Positions 53,725 through 62,128 of a DNA stretch of 64,000 nucleotides are shown piece by piece; the first letter of the stretch is position 1, and each line of letters begins with the position of its first letter. Made by a program: the position numbers and the translations under genes. The notes beneath the pieces were generated by a model. That model was not told the DNA's origin and ran no database searches. It worked only from the letters and a program-made list of their open reading frames with translations. Source of the stretch: Pseudomonas lini (GTDB taxonomy: Bacteria; Pseudomonadota; Gammaproteobacteria; Pseudomonadales; Pseudomonadaceae); NCBI RefSeq assembly GCF_964063345.1, contig NZ_OZ061318.1, positions 2,666,001 through 2,730,000 on the forward strand, written 5' to 3'.

Positions 53725-54669
53725 TTACGCTTTAGCCGTACGTCGGTCTTCACGCGGGCACCGCTCAAATCTCGCCCGATAACTGCGGGTGAAATACGAC
53801 GGCGATTCAAACCCGCACGCGATACTCACCTCCAACACACTCATGTTCGTCTGGCGCAGCAACTGCCGCGCCTTCTCCAGCCTTAACCGCAGATAGAAAT
53901 TGCTCGGCGTGTCGTTCAGGTGCAGGCGAAACAGGCGTTCGAGCTGACGCCGGGTCACTTTGATCGATTCCGCCAGCGCCAGCGTACTCAGCGGCGGCTC
54001 GCTGTGCTGTTCCATCTCCCCGATCACCTGCACCAGTTTCTTGTTGCTGATGCCATACCGCGTGGCGACTTCCATGCGCTGGTGGTCTTTACGCGGGCGG
54101 ATGCGCCCGAGTACGAACTGTTCGCTGACCTGGATCGCCAGTTCCGGGCCGTGGGCCTGGCCGATGAGGTCGAGCATCAGGTCGATGGAAGCCGTGCCGC
54201 CGGCGGAGGTGATGCGACGACGGTCGATCTCGAACAGCTCCTGAGTGACGCTGAGCTGTGGATAAGACTCCTTGAAGGCATCGATAGCTTCCCAGTGCAG
54301 GGTCAGGCGATGGCCTTCGAGCAGGCCGGCTTCGGCGAGGACGAAGCTGCCGGTGTCGATGGCGCCGAGGGTCACGCCTTCGTTGTCCAAACGACGCAAC
54401 CAGTGCTCCAGCGCCGGGGTGGTGAATTTCAGCGGCTCGAAACCGGCGACCACCAGCAAGGTCGCGCTTTTCTTCAGGGGTTCCAGCGCTGCATCGGCGT
54501 TGACCGACATGCCATTACTGGCCAACACCGCCCCGCCATCAGCGCTCAACACATACCAGCGGTACAGCTCACCGCGAAAGCGATTGGCGACCCGCAGCGG
54601 CTCGATTGCCGAGATAAAACCGATCGCCGAAAAACCGGGCATCAACAAGAAGTAGAAATCCTGGGACAT
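53725..54669 (-). CDS. cdhR: GlxA-family AraC-type regulator CdhR
   Basis: A 314-aa regulator. The N-terminal DJ-1/PfpI-like domain (YFLLMPGFSAIGFISAIEPLRVANRF; DTGSFVLAEAGLL) is followed by a C-terminal AraC HTH (VTRRQLERLFRLHLNDTPSNFYLRLRLEKARQLLRQTNMSVLEVSIACGFESPSYFTRSYRARF). It is divergent from caiX and the carnitine genes, the position of CdhR in P. aeruginosa, which activates carnitine catabolism. ATG 54669 is chosen by homology to GbdR; a longer start lacks support. One perfect DnaA box lies within the gene at 54257. Confidence 0.9.
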   Translation of the reverse strand: MSQDFYFLLMPGFSAIGFISAIEPLRVANRFRGELYRWYVLSADGGAVLASNGMSVNADAALEPLKKSATLLVVAGFEPLKFTTPALEHWLRRLDNEGVTLGAIDTGSFVLAEAGLLEGHRLTLHWEAIDAFKESYPQLSVTQELFEIDRRRITSAGGTASIDLMLDLIGQAHGPELAIQVSEQFVLGRIRPRKDHQRMEVATRYGISNKKLVQVIGEMEQHSEPPLSTLALAESIKVTRRQLERLFRLHLNDTPSNFYLRLRLEKARQLLRQTNMSVLEVSIACGFESPSYFTRSYRARFERCPREDRRTAKA

Positions 54670-54877
54670 GGAGCGCACTCGATGGCAGGTAGCGAGAGGG
54701 CGGGAAGCGTGTTGACGTTGATACGCCAGTTGCACGCGGCATTCAAGAGCGCAGGTCGCTGCAGTGCAAGAGCTGGTCGCCATAGTGCGCTTTGACGGGC
54801 CTCAAGCTGCGTAACTTGGCATAACCGGCGCACGAAGACGCCCGGACCCACAATAACGACCTGCCGAGGAACCCGAC
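54670..54877. promoter_or_regulatory. divergent cdhR/caiX control region
   Basis: The 208-bp intergenic region should contain the CdhR operator. It has no REP and no clear sigma-70 boxes that I could assign; placement is by gene order. Confidence 0.45.
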
Positions 54878-55822
54878 ATGAAACGACTGATCAGCAGCTG
54901 TGTTCTTGCACTCAGCGGTACCGCTTTCTTGAGCGCCAGCGTCATGGCCGCCGAACCCGCGTCGTGCCAGAACGTGCGCATGGGCGTGGTGAACTGGACC
55001 GACGTAATCGCCACCAGCGCCATGACCCAGGTCCTGCTCGATGGCCTCGGCTACAACACCAAACAGACCAGCGCCTCCCAGCAAATCATCTTCGCCGGGA
55101 TTCGCGACCAGCGCCTGGACTTGTTCCTCGGTTACTGGAACCCGCTGATGACCCAGACCATCACGCCGTTTGTCGATGCCAAGCAGGTCAAAGTGCTTGA
55201 AGCGCCAAGCCTCAAGGATGCTCGCGCCACCCTCGCCGTGCCGACTTACCTCGCCGACAAAGGCCTGAAAACCTTCGCTGACATCGCCAAGTTCGAAAAA
55301 GAACTGGGCGGCAAAATTTATGGCATCGAGCCTGGCTCGGGCGCCAATACTCAGATCAAGGCGATGATCGCCAAGAACCAGTTTGGCTTGGGCAAGTTCC
55401 AACTGGTCGAGTCCAGTGAAGCCGGCATGCTCGCGGCGGTGGATCGCGCCGTGCGGCGCAAGGAAGCCGTGGTGTTCTTCGGCTGGGCGCCGCATCCGAT
55501 GAACGTCAACGTGCAAATGACCTACCTCACCGGCAGCGAAGACGCCCTCGGCCCGAACGAAGGCATGGCCACCGTCTGGACCGTCACCGCGCCGAAATAC
55601 GCCGAACAATGCCCGAACATTGGTCGTTTGCTGAGCAATCTGACCTACACCGCCGAAGACGAGAGCCGGATGATGCAGCCGCTGCTCGATCACAAGGACG
55701 CCTTCGAGTCGGCCAAGCAATGGCTGAAAGATCACCCGCAAGACAAGCAACGCTGGCTCGAAGGCGTGACCACCTTCGATGGCAAACCGGCGGCTGAGAA
55801 CCTGAAACTAACCAGTAAATAG
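54878..55822 (+). CDS. caiX: carnitine ABC transporter periplasmic binding protein
   Basis: A 314-aa OpuAC-type substrate-binding protein. The signal peptide is MKRLISSCVLALSGTAFLSASVMAAEP. The body has VRMGVVNWTDVIATSAMTQVLLDGLGY, DLFLGYWNP (aromatic cage region) and GIEPGSGANTQIKAM. It captures carnitine in the periplasm and hands it to the CbcWV membrane/ATPase subunits. It leads the carnitine gene set and is controlled by CdhR. An RBS (GAGGAACCC) lies upstream. Confidence 0.92.
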   Translation: MKRLISSCVLALSGTAFLSASVMAAEPASCQNVRMGVVNWTDVIATSAMTQVLLDGLGYNTKQTSASQQIIFAGIRDQRLDLFLGYWNPLMTQTITPFVDAKQVKVLEAPSLKDARATLAVPTYLADKGLKTFADIAKFEKELGGKIYGIEPGSGANTQIKAMIAKNQFGLGKFQLVESSEAGMLAAVDRAVRRKEAVVFFGWAPHPMNVNVQMTYLTGSEDALGPNEGMATVWTVTAPKYAEQCPNIGRLLSNLTYTAEDESRMMQPLLDHKDAFESAKQWLKDHPQDKQRWLEGVTTFDGKPAAENLKLTSK

Positions 55823-55921
55823 AACCGAAATGAACCACCGATTCGCAGCCCGACCGGGCTGCGAACGGAATCGTCACGCCCTGAGCCACACCCGAAAATC
55901 ACGCCTGTAAGGAACCGCCTC

Positions 55922-56809
55922 ATGAATCACGACGTCATCATCACCTGCGCACTCACCGGTGCTGGCGACACGACCGCCAGAAGCCCACACGTGCCGGTCA
56001 CCCCGAAACAAATCGCCGCGGCCGCCGTGGAAGCCGCCAAGGCCGGCGCTACCGTGGTCCACTGCCATGTTCGCGACCCCGAAACCGGCAAGTTCAGCCG
56101 TGATGTGGCGCTGTACCGCGAAGTGATGGAGCGTATCCGCGAGGCCGACGTCGACATCATCGTCAACCTCACCGCCGGCATGGGCGGCGACCTGGAAATC
56201 GGCGCGGGCGAGAATCCGATGGAGTTCGGCCCGAACACTGACCTGGTCGGCCCGCTGACCCGTCTGGCCCACGTCGAAGAACTGCTGCCGGAAATCTGCA
56301 CTTTGGATTGCGGCACCCTGAACTTCGGTGACGGCGACACCATTTACGTGTCCACCCCGGCGCAACTGCGCGCTGGCGCCAAACGCATTCAAGAGCTGGG
56401 CGTGAAGGCCGAGCTGGAAATCTTCGACACCGGCCACCTGTGGTTTGCCAAGCAGATGATCAAGGAAGGCCTGCTCGATAACCCGCTGTTTCAGCTGTGC
56501 CTGGGCATCCCGTGGGGCGCACCGGCCGACACCACCACCATGAAAGCCATGGTCGACAACCTGCCGGCCGACGCGGTCTGGGCCGGGTTTGGCATCGGTC
56601 GCATGCAGATGCCAATGGCGGCGCAAGCGGTGCTGCTCGGCGGCAACGTGCGGGTCGGTCTGGAAGACAACCTGTGGCTGGACAAGGGCGTATTGGCGAC
56701 CAACGGCCAACTGGTCGAACGCGCCTCAGAAATCCTCAGCCGCCTCGGCGCCCGTGTTCTGACCCCAGCTGAAGGCCGGGCAAAAATGGGCCTGACCAAG
56801 CGCGGTTAA
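55922..56809 (+). CDS. cdhC: beta-keto acid cleavage enzyme (dehydrocarnitine cleavage)
   Basis: A 295-aa BKACE (DUF849) TIM-barrel enzyme. Zn-binding and catalytic segments are [34 protein letters not shown] and VGLEDNLWL. In the carnitine pathway it transfers acetyl-CoA onto 3-dehydrocarnitine, giving betainyl-CoA and acetoacetate. AAGGA lies nine bases before the ATG. It sits between caiX and cdhA as in P. aeruginosa. Confidence 0.9.
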   Translation: MNHDVIITCALTGAGDTTARSPHVPVTPKQIAAAAVEAAKAGATVVHCHVRDPETGKFSRDVALYREVMERIREADVDIIVNLTAGMGGDLEIGAGENPMEFGPNTDLVGPLTRLAHVEELLPEICTLDCGTLNFGDGDTIYVSTPAQLRAGAKRIQELGVKAELEIFDTGHLWFAKQMIKEGLLDNPLFQLCLGIPWGAPADTTTMKAMVDNLPADAVWAGFGIGRMQMPMAAQAVLLGGNVRVGLEDNLWLDKGVLATNGQLVERASEILSRLGARVLTPAEGRAKMGLTKRG

Positions 56810-56869
56810 CCCGACCTACACCTAACCCTGTAGGCCGGTACATCCGCCACATCTCTTGTGAGAGGAACG

Positions 56870-56902
56870 CCGCCATCGCAGGCAAGCCAGCTCCCACAGG
56901 TT
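56870..56902. repeat. single REP (half element)
   Basis: One arm only (GCCATCGCAGGCAAGCCAGCTCCCAC) with no inverted partner, between cdhC and cdhA. Confidence 0.7.
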
Positions 56903-56929
56903 TCTCGACCAATCTTCAGGACAGCATTC

Positions 56930-57895
56930 ATGAGTTTTATTACTGATATCAAAACCTTCGCCGCCCTGGGCAGCGGTGTCATCGGCAGCGGCTGGGTATC
57001 CCGCGCCCTCGCCCATGGCCTCGATGTGGTGGCCTGGGACCCGGCGCCCGGTGCCGAAGCGGCGCTGCGCAAACGCGTCGCCAATGCCTGGGGCGCACTG
57101 GAGAAACAAGGTCTGGTACCCGGCGCATCGCAGGATCGTCTGCGCTTTGTCGACACTATCGAAGAATGCGTTCGCGATGCGGATTTCATTCAGGAAAGTG
57201 CACCAGAACGACTGGACCTGAAACTGGAACTGCACAGCAAAATCAGCGCGGCGGCCAAGCCCAATGCCTTGATCGGTTCCAGTACGTCGGGGCTGTTGCC
57301 GAGCGAGTTCTACGAGAGTTCGACCCACCCGGAACGCTGCGTGGTCGGGCACCCGTTCAACCCGGTTTACCTGCTGCCATTGGTGGAAGTGGTCGGGGGC
57401 AAAAATACCGCGCCAGAAGCGGTTCAAGCAGCAATGAAAGTCTATGAATCTTTAGGCATGCGCCCGTTGCATGTGCGCAAGGAAGTACCAGGTTTTATCG
57501 CCGACCGTTTGCTCGAAGCGTTGTGGCGTGAGGCGTTGCATCTGGTCAACGACGGCGTGGCGACCACTGGCGAAATCGATGATGCGATTCGTTTTGGCGC
57601 GGGCCTGCGCTGGTCGTTCATGGGCACCTTCCTGACTTACACCCTGGCGGGCGGCGACGCAGGCATGCGGCACTTCATGGCGCAATTCGGGCCGGCGTTG
57701 CAGCTACCCTGGACGTATCTGCCGGCACCGGAGCTGACCGACAGATTGATCGATGACGTGGTGGATGGCACCAGCGAGCAATTGGGCAAACACAGCATCT
57801 CGGCGCTGGAGCGCTATCGTGATGATTGCTTGCTGGCGGTGCTGGAGGCGGTGAAGACCACCAAGGCCAAACATGGCATGGCGTTTAGCGAATAA
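56930..57895 (+). CDS. cdhA: L-carnitine dehydrogenase
   Basis: A 321-aa NAD-dependent enzyme of the 3-hydroxyacyl-CoA dehydrogenase family. It oxidises L-carnitine to 3-dehydrocarnitine. It has the Rossmann motif [32 protein letters not shown], the catalytic histidine in [17 protein letters not shown] and the conserved [21 protein letters not shown]. The length matches characterised CdhA (321 aa). AGGA precedes ATG 56930. The 5' extension of the frame is REP-derived. Confidence 0.94.
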   Translation: MSFITDIKTFAALGSGVIGSGWVSRALAHGLDVVAWDPAPGAEAALRKRVANAWGALEKQGLVPGASQDRLRFVDTIEECVRDADFIQESAPERLDLKLELHSKISAAAKPNALIGSSTSGLLPSEFYESSTHPERCVVGHPFNPVYLLPLVEVVGGKNTAPEAVQAAMKVYESLGMRPLHVRKEVPGFIADRLLEALWREALHLVNDGVATTGEIDDAIRFGAGLRWSFMGTFLTYTLAGGDAGMRHFMAQFGPALQLPWTYLPAPELTDRLIDDVVDGTSEQLGKHSISALERYRDDCLLAVLEAVKTTKAKHGMAFSE

Positions 57896-57924
57896 ACCAA
57901 GTCAGGGGCCAGCAGGTCTGGCCT

Positions 57925-58017
57925 CATCGCGGGCAAGCCCGCTCCCACAAGGATCTACTGAGTGGCATAGATTTTATAAACACCTCAAATCACTGTGGGA
58001 GCGGGCTTGCCCGCGAT
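57925..58017. repeat. REPIN between cdhA and cdhB
   Basis: Inverted arms ATCGCGGGCAAGCCCGCTCC and GGAGCGGGCTTGCCCGCGAT lie within the carnitine gene set. Confidence 0.9.
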
Positions 58018-58056
58018 AGTGCCAGTACAGTCACCACACATCTTGGATCACTCACC

Positions 58057-58536
58057 ATGCCCACCCTCACCACCTACCAAACCAAAATCATCCCCGACTG
58101 GGTCGACTACAACGGCCATCTGCGCGATGCCTTCTACCTGCTGATTTTCAGCTACGCCACCGACGCGCTGATGGATCGGCTGGGCATGGACAGCAACAAC
58201 CGCGAAGCCAGCGGCAATTCGCTGTTCACCCTCGAACTGCACCTCAACTACCTGCACGAAGTGAAGCTCGATGCCGACGTCGAGGTGCACACCCAGATCA
58301 TCGGCCATGACCGCAAGCGCCTGCACCTCTACCACAGCCTGCATCTGGTGGGCGGAGACAAGGAGTTGGCGGGAAATGAACAAATGTTGCTGCACGTCGA
58401 CCTCGCCGGGCCGCGATCCGCACCGTTCAGCGAAGAAACCTTGAGCAAACTGCAAGCCATTGTCGCCGAGCAAGCCGACCTGCCCGCACCCGCCTTCATC
58501 GGCCGAGTGATCGCCTTACCGCCCGAAAAACAATAA
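58057..58536 (+). CDS. cdhB: hotdog thioesterase (betainyl-CoA hydrolase)
   Basis: A 159-aa hotdog-fold acyl-CoA thioesterase: IIPDWVDYNGHLRDAFYLLIFSYATDALM (catalytic aspartate and Y-N-G-H motif), then VEVHTQIIGHDRKRLHLYHSLH. It is expected to hydrolyse betainyl-CoA to glycine betaine, which joins the carnitine branch to GbcAB. Eleven bases separate it from the hydroxylase gene. Confidence 0.87.
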   Translation: MPTLTTYQTKIIPDWVDYNGHLRDAFYLLIFSYATDALMDRLGMDSNNREASGNSLFTLELHLNYLHEVKLDADVEVHTQIIGHDRKRLHLYHSLHLVGGDKELAGNEQMLLHVDLAGPRSAPFSEETLSKLQAIVAEQADLPAPAFIGRVIALPPEKQ

Positions 58537-58546
58537 GGAGCTCGTC

Positions 58547-59710
58547 ATGAACACCGCCGCCGCTTTTGCCGACTTCCGCACCTACCCGTTGATCAGCGCG
58601 TTGACCGCCGTGCACACCCTGGCGGACCGAATTCAAGTGCAATGGGCGGACGGTCGGATCAGCCCTTTTCATCATCAATGGCTACGGGACAACTGCCCGT
58701 GCCCGCAGTGCGTCTACACGGTGACCCGCGAGCAAGTGCTGGAAATCGTCGATGTCGCGGAAGATCTGATCCCCGACAGTGCACGAATCGATGCCGAAGG
58801 TTGTCTGTGTGTCGATTGGCAGGACGGCCATCTCAGCCGCTTCGACCCGGGCTGGCTGCGAGCCCACGCCTATGACGACGAGTCCCGCGCCGAACGCCGG
58901 GCCGCCAAACCGAAAAGTAAGTGGTGGGACAGCCACCTGAAGCTTCCGGTGTTTGATTATCAGGCGTTGATGGACGACCACGATGCCTTGCTGCAATGGC
59001 TGCTGGCCGTACGTGACATCGGCTTGACCCAGGTTCGCGGCGTACCCACTGAGCCGGGCTCGCTGAAGCTGATCGCCCAACGGATTTCCTTCATCCGCGA
59101 GAGCAATTTCGGTGTGCTGTTCAACGTGCAATCCAAGGCCGACGCCGACAGCAATGCCTACACCGCCTTCAACCTGCCGCTGCACAGCGACCTGCCGACC
59201 CGAGAGTTGCAACCGGGGCTGCAATTTCTGCATTGCCTGGTCAATGACGCCGACGGTGGCGAGAGCATTTTCGTCGACGGTTTTGCCATCGCTGAAGCCT
59301 TGCGTCGGGAAGATCCCGAGGCGTTTCAGGCCTTGTGTGAAATACCCGTGGAGTTCCGCAACAAGGACCGCCATAGCGACTATCGCTGTCTGGCGCCGAT
59401 CATCGCTCTGGACTCTTTCGGGCAAGTGTCGGAAATCCGCATGGCGAACTTTCTGCGTGGGCCGTTCGATGCTTCGGTGGAGCAGATGCCCCAGCTGTAT
59501 CGCGCTTACCGACGTTTCATTGCGATGACCCGCGAGGCGCGGTTCAGGCTGATGCAAAGGCTCAATCCCGGCGAGCTGTGGTGCTTTGATAACCGCCGCA
59601 CCCTCCACGCCCGCAACACGTTCGACCCCGCTACGGGTGCCCGGCATTTCCAGGGGTGTTATGTCGACCGGGATGAGTTGTTGTCGCGGATATTGGTATT
59701 GCAAAGATAA
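58547..59710 (+). CDS. gamma-butyrobetaine hydroxylase (2-oxoglutarate dioxygenase)
   Basis: A 387-aa enzyme. The N-terminal DUF971-like zinc domain (HHQWLRDNCPCPQCV) is typical of BBOX1. The TauD-like catalytic domain has the iron ligands HSD (LPLHSDLPTRE) and the distal histidine in NRRTLHARNTFD, with arginine in GARHFQGCYVDRDEL for 2-oxoglutarate. It turns gamma-butyrobetaine into L-carnitine, supplying CdhA. AAGGAG lies seven bases before the ATG. It is closely coupled to cdhB. Confidence 0.92.
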   Translation: MNTAAAFADFRTYPLISALTAVHTLADRIQVQWADGRISPFHHQWLRDNCPCPQCVYTVTREQVLEIVDVAEDLIPDSARIDAEGCLCVDWQDGHLSRFDPGWLRAHAYDDESRAERRAAKPKSKWWDSHLKLPVFDYQALMDDHDALLQWLLAVRDIGLTQVRGVPTEPGSLKLIAQRISFIRESNFGVLFNVQSKADADSNAYTAFNLPLHSDLPTRELQPGLQFLHCLVNDADGGESIFVDGFAIAEALRREDPEAFQALCEIPVEFRNKDRHSDYRCLAPIIALDSFGQVSEIRMANFLRGPFDASVEQMPQLYRAYRRFIAMTREARFRLMQRLNPGELWCFDNRRTLHARNTFDPATGARHFQGCYVDRDELLSRILVLQR

Positions 59711-59724
59711 ACCGCGTCATCGTT

Positions 59725-59816
59725 CATCGCGGGCAAGCCACGCTCCCACAGATTTGGCGTCGTTCGCCAAAGCTGCAGTAACCCCGATCCTGTGGGAGCG
59801 TGGCTTGCCCGCGATG
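59725..59816. repeat. REPIN after gamma-butyrobetaine hydroxylase
   Basis: Inverted arms CATCGCGGGCAAGCCACGCT and AGCGTGGCTTGCCCGCGATG. Confidence 0.9.
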
Positions 59817-59856
59817 GCGTCCGCACAGGCAACACCAAACCCTCTGATTCACACGC

Positions 59857-59892
59857 AAAAAAAACCCCGATCAAGCCGTGACAGGATCGGGG
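59857..59892 (-). terminator. rho-independent terminator on - strand, orphan
   Basis: Read on the - strand, CCCCGATC-(12-base loop)-GATCGGGG is followed by eight T. No - strand gene ends near it; the nearest upstream one is gbdR (stop 60485), almost 600 bp away. Confidence 0.85.
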
Positions 59893-59999
59893 CAGAGGTG
59901 GGTACTGTTGAGGAGCCGTTGCGCGAGGGTGACCAAACCTTCGTGAAGCCAGCTGAGTCCAGTGTGCCCACTCTCCTCGCTGGCAAGTTAGCCGAAAAC
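59857..59999 (-). ncRNA. candidate small RNA of about 143 nt
   Basis: A strong orphan terminator at 59857-59892 is preceded on the - strand by a sigma-70-like promoter: -35 TTGTCG at 60033-60028, a 16-bp spacer and -10 TATGAA at 60011-60006. Transcription would start near 59999. The body contains possible stems (GCGAGGAGAGTGGGCAC; CAGCTGG; CGAAGGTTTGGTCACC). The alternative is that the terminator serves a long gbdR mRNA. The identity to any named RNA is unknown to me. Confidence 0.4.
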
Positions 60000-60106
60000 G
60001 ACATGTTCATAGCCAATGCGGCCATTGCGACAAATCGCCCTTGCCGCCACTTCATGCCCCAACCAGAATCGAACCACGACACCGTTCCCTGAAGAAGGAT
60101 TGCGTC

Positions 60107-60370
60107 ATGATGCACGCCGATTTAATTGACCAGGAAGACCTGTTGGGCCAGCTGAAATCGTTGGGTTTTCAAGTACCGAGTGGCTCTACAGCCGAGCAGG
60201 CTTGCGAGTGTGCGGTGCGAGGCTTGAACGATGAGCGGGCGATGACGCTGCGGACCATGGTCAAGCAGATGTACACCAGCAGCGCGACCATCCTGCCGGC
60301 CGTGCGCCAGGCGATCGACAAGCAGTTGCTGCCGGCATTGGCGCAGTACCAGCAAAGCCGTAGCGCCTGA
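60107..60370 (+). CDS. 87-aa conserved-looking protein of unknown function
   Basis: A small helical, soluble protein (MMHADLIDQEDLLGQLKSLG ... AVRQAIDKQLLPALAQYQQSRSA). AAGGA stands before the ATG-ATG start at 60107. A RBS, good codon use and its place between the carnitine genes and gbdR support it as real. No domain is recognised. Its 5' side faces the candidate sRNA on the other strand, so the two promoters are back to back. Confidence 0.7.
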   Translation: MMHADLIDQEDLLGQLKSLGFQVPSGSTAEQACECAVRGLNDERAMTLRTMVKQMYTSSATILPAVRQAIDKQLLPALAQYQQSRSA

Positions 60371-60378
60371 TAGACCCA

Positions 60379-60470
60379 ATCGCGGGCAAGCCCGCTCCCA
60401 CAGTGGTTTTGCGTCGTATACACAATTGATGCATCGACACAGAACCTGTGGGAGCGGGCTTGCCCGCGAT
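60379..60470. repeat. REPIN between the 87-aa gene and gbdR
   Basis: Inverted arms ATCGCGGGCAAGCCCGCTCC and GGAGCGGGCTTGCCCGCGAT; the flanking genes converge on it. Confidence 0.9.
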
Positions 60471-60484
60471 GAAGGCGCCTCGGA

Positions 60485-61588
60485 TTAGAGCCTTACGCTC
60501 GCGAAAGTCGACTCATTACGCGCCTGGCTCAACGCCGACAGCGGCCCGGACAACGGCGACAGCACCAAGGCTTGCGGCAGCGGCATCATCGCCACTTGTT
60601 GTGTGGTGTTGGAACCCACACGCTCGTCACGCGGCGGAATGCCGAAGTATTCGCGGTAGCACTTGGAGAAGTGCGGCGTGGACACGAAACCACATACCGA
60701 CGCGACTTCGATGATCGACATCGGTGTTTGCTTGAGCAATTGCCGAGCGCGGATCAAACGCAGTTTCAGGTAGTAACGCGACGGCGAGCAGTGCAGGTAT
60801 TTCTGGAACAGCCGCTCCAGCTGGCGACGCGACACGGCGACGTACACCGCCAGTTCATCGAGGTCGATCGGCTCTTCAAGGTTGGCTTCCATCAACGCCA
60901 CGATTTCCTGCAACTTCGGCTGGTTGGTGCCAAGCATGTGCTTGAGTGGCACGCGCTGGTGATCCTGCTCGTTGCGGATGCGCTCGTAGACAAACATCTC
61001 CGAGATCGCGGCCGACAGTTCACGACCGTGATCGCGGCTGATCAGGTGCAACATCATGTCCAGCGGCGCGGTGCCACCGGAGCTGGTGAAACGGTTACGG
61101 TCGAGGGTGAACAGCCGGGTACTCATGGCCACCCGCGGGAAAGCTTCCTGCATCGACGCCAGGCATTCCCAGTGCACGCTGCAATCGAAACCGTCCAGCA
61201 GACCGGCGCACGCCAAGGCCCAGCTGCCGGTGCAAACCGCGCCAAGACGACGGTGCTGACGCGCCTGGCTTTGCAGCCACGATACGTGCTCGCGGGTAAC
61301 AGTACGCTGAATACCGATGCCGCCGCAGACAATGACAGTGTCCAGGGGAGGCGCTTTGTGCATCGCCGCGTCGGGAGTGATCTGCAGACCGTCACTGGCC
61401 CAGACCTGACCGCCATCGACGGTGAGTGTGGTCCAGCGATACAGCTCGCGGCCGGACAATTGGTTGGCCATGCGCAGAGGTTCTACTGCGGAGGCCAGAG
61501 AAATAAGCGTGAAATTGTCCAGCAGCAAAAAGCCGATGGATTGAGGCGCACGGTTCTGGGGTTGGGCCCCGGAGTTGAACGTCGTCAT
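60485..61588 (-). CDS. gbdR: glycine betaine-responsive regulator GbdR
   Basis: A 367-aa GlxA-family AraC-type activator. The N-terminal ligand domain (IGFLLLDNFTLISLASAVEPLRMANQL; GAVCTGSWALACAGLLDGFDCSVHWECL) is followed by an AraC HTH (VAVSRRQLERLFQKYLHCSPSRYYLKLRLIRARQLLKQTPMSIIEVASVCGFVSTPHFSKCYREYF). It has the low-complexity C-terminal tail seen in GbdR; length and position beside sdaB match the P. aeruginosa protein. GbdR responds to glycine betaine and dimethylglycine and switches on gbc, dgc and related genes. Confidence 0.94.
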   Translation of the reverse strand: MTTFNSGAQPQNRAPQSIGFLLLDNFTLISLASAVEPLRMANQLSGRELYRWTTLTVDGGQVWASDGLQITPDAAMHKAPPLDTVIVCGGIGIQRTVTREHVSWLQSQARQHRRLGAVCTGSWALACAGLLDGFDCSVHWECLASMQEAFPRVAMSTRLFTLDRNRFTSSGGTAPLDMMLHLISRDHGRELSAAISEMFVYERIRNEQDHQRVPLKHMLGTNQPKLQEIVALMEANLEEPIDLDELAVYVAVSRRQLERLFQKYLHCSPSRYYLKLRLIRARQLLKQTPMSIIEVASVCGFVSTPHFSKCYREYFGIPPRDERVGSNTTQQVAMMPLPQALVLSPLSGPLSALSQARNESTFASVRL

Positions 61589-62022
61589 CGCGGTATCTCC
61601 TCACACAAAGCGGGTGATGGCCTCAGGCGGAGGCTCTTTTTATTGCCATCGTTCTCGCGTGGGAGACGGGCTTTGTAATGACAGAGCAATTGCCATGCCT
61701 AAAATTGAATGCGCGTTCAATAACTCCTGAAAACGACGTCGCGATGTGTCTGGATATGGCGCGCAGAGATAAGAGGTTATAAGTGCCATTAGAGGCCGCA
61801 AACCCGCTACCCCGTTGCCTGTGAGCAAATCGGTAGCACTTGTGGGAACCGGGCTGCGACGTGCCGGGAACGAGTGTCACCGCAGGCACGGGTGACGGAC
61901 GGTCAGGCTTGAATTGGATCCCCGATCTGGGAAGAAAGACTTACCTGTTTGCGACGCGCTAAAAGGTGGCGCGTTTTGCATCGGGTGTTCACTTGGTGCG
62001 CAGTTTTGACTGGTCTGGCGCT
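61589..62022. other. gene-free region upstream of gbdR
   Basis: About 430 bp before the REPIN at 62023. It is moderately AT-rich near gbdR and should hold its promoter. A weak hairpin ACGCGC/GCGCGT followed by TTTT lies near 61955-61980. No open frame here looks like a gene. Confidence 0.5.
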
Positions 62023-62111
62023 ATCGCGGGCAAGCCCGCTCCCACAGGAATTGTTGTGTGACGAAGAACTAATACACACCACAAATACTTGTGGGAGCGG
62101 GCTTGCCCGCG
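62023..62111. repeat. REPIN after sdaB
   Basis: Inverted arms TATCGCGGGCAAGCCCGCTC and GAGCGGGCTTGCCCGCGGTG, 18 bp from the sdaB stop. Confidence 0.9.
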
Positions 62112-62128
62112 GTGGGGTCAAACCGGTC

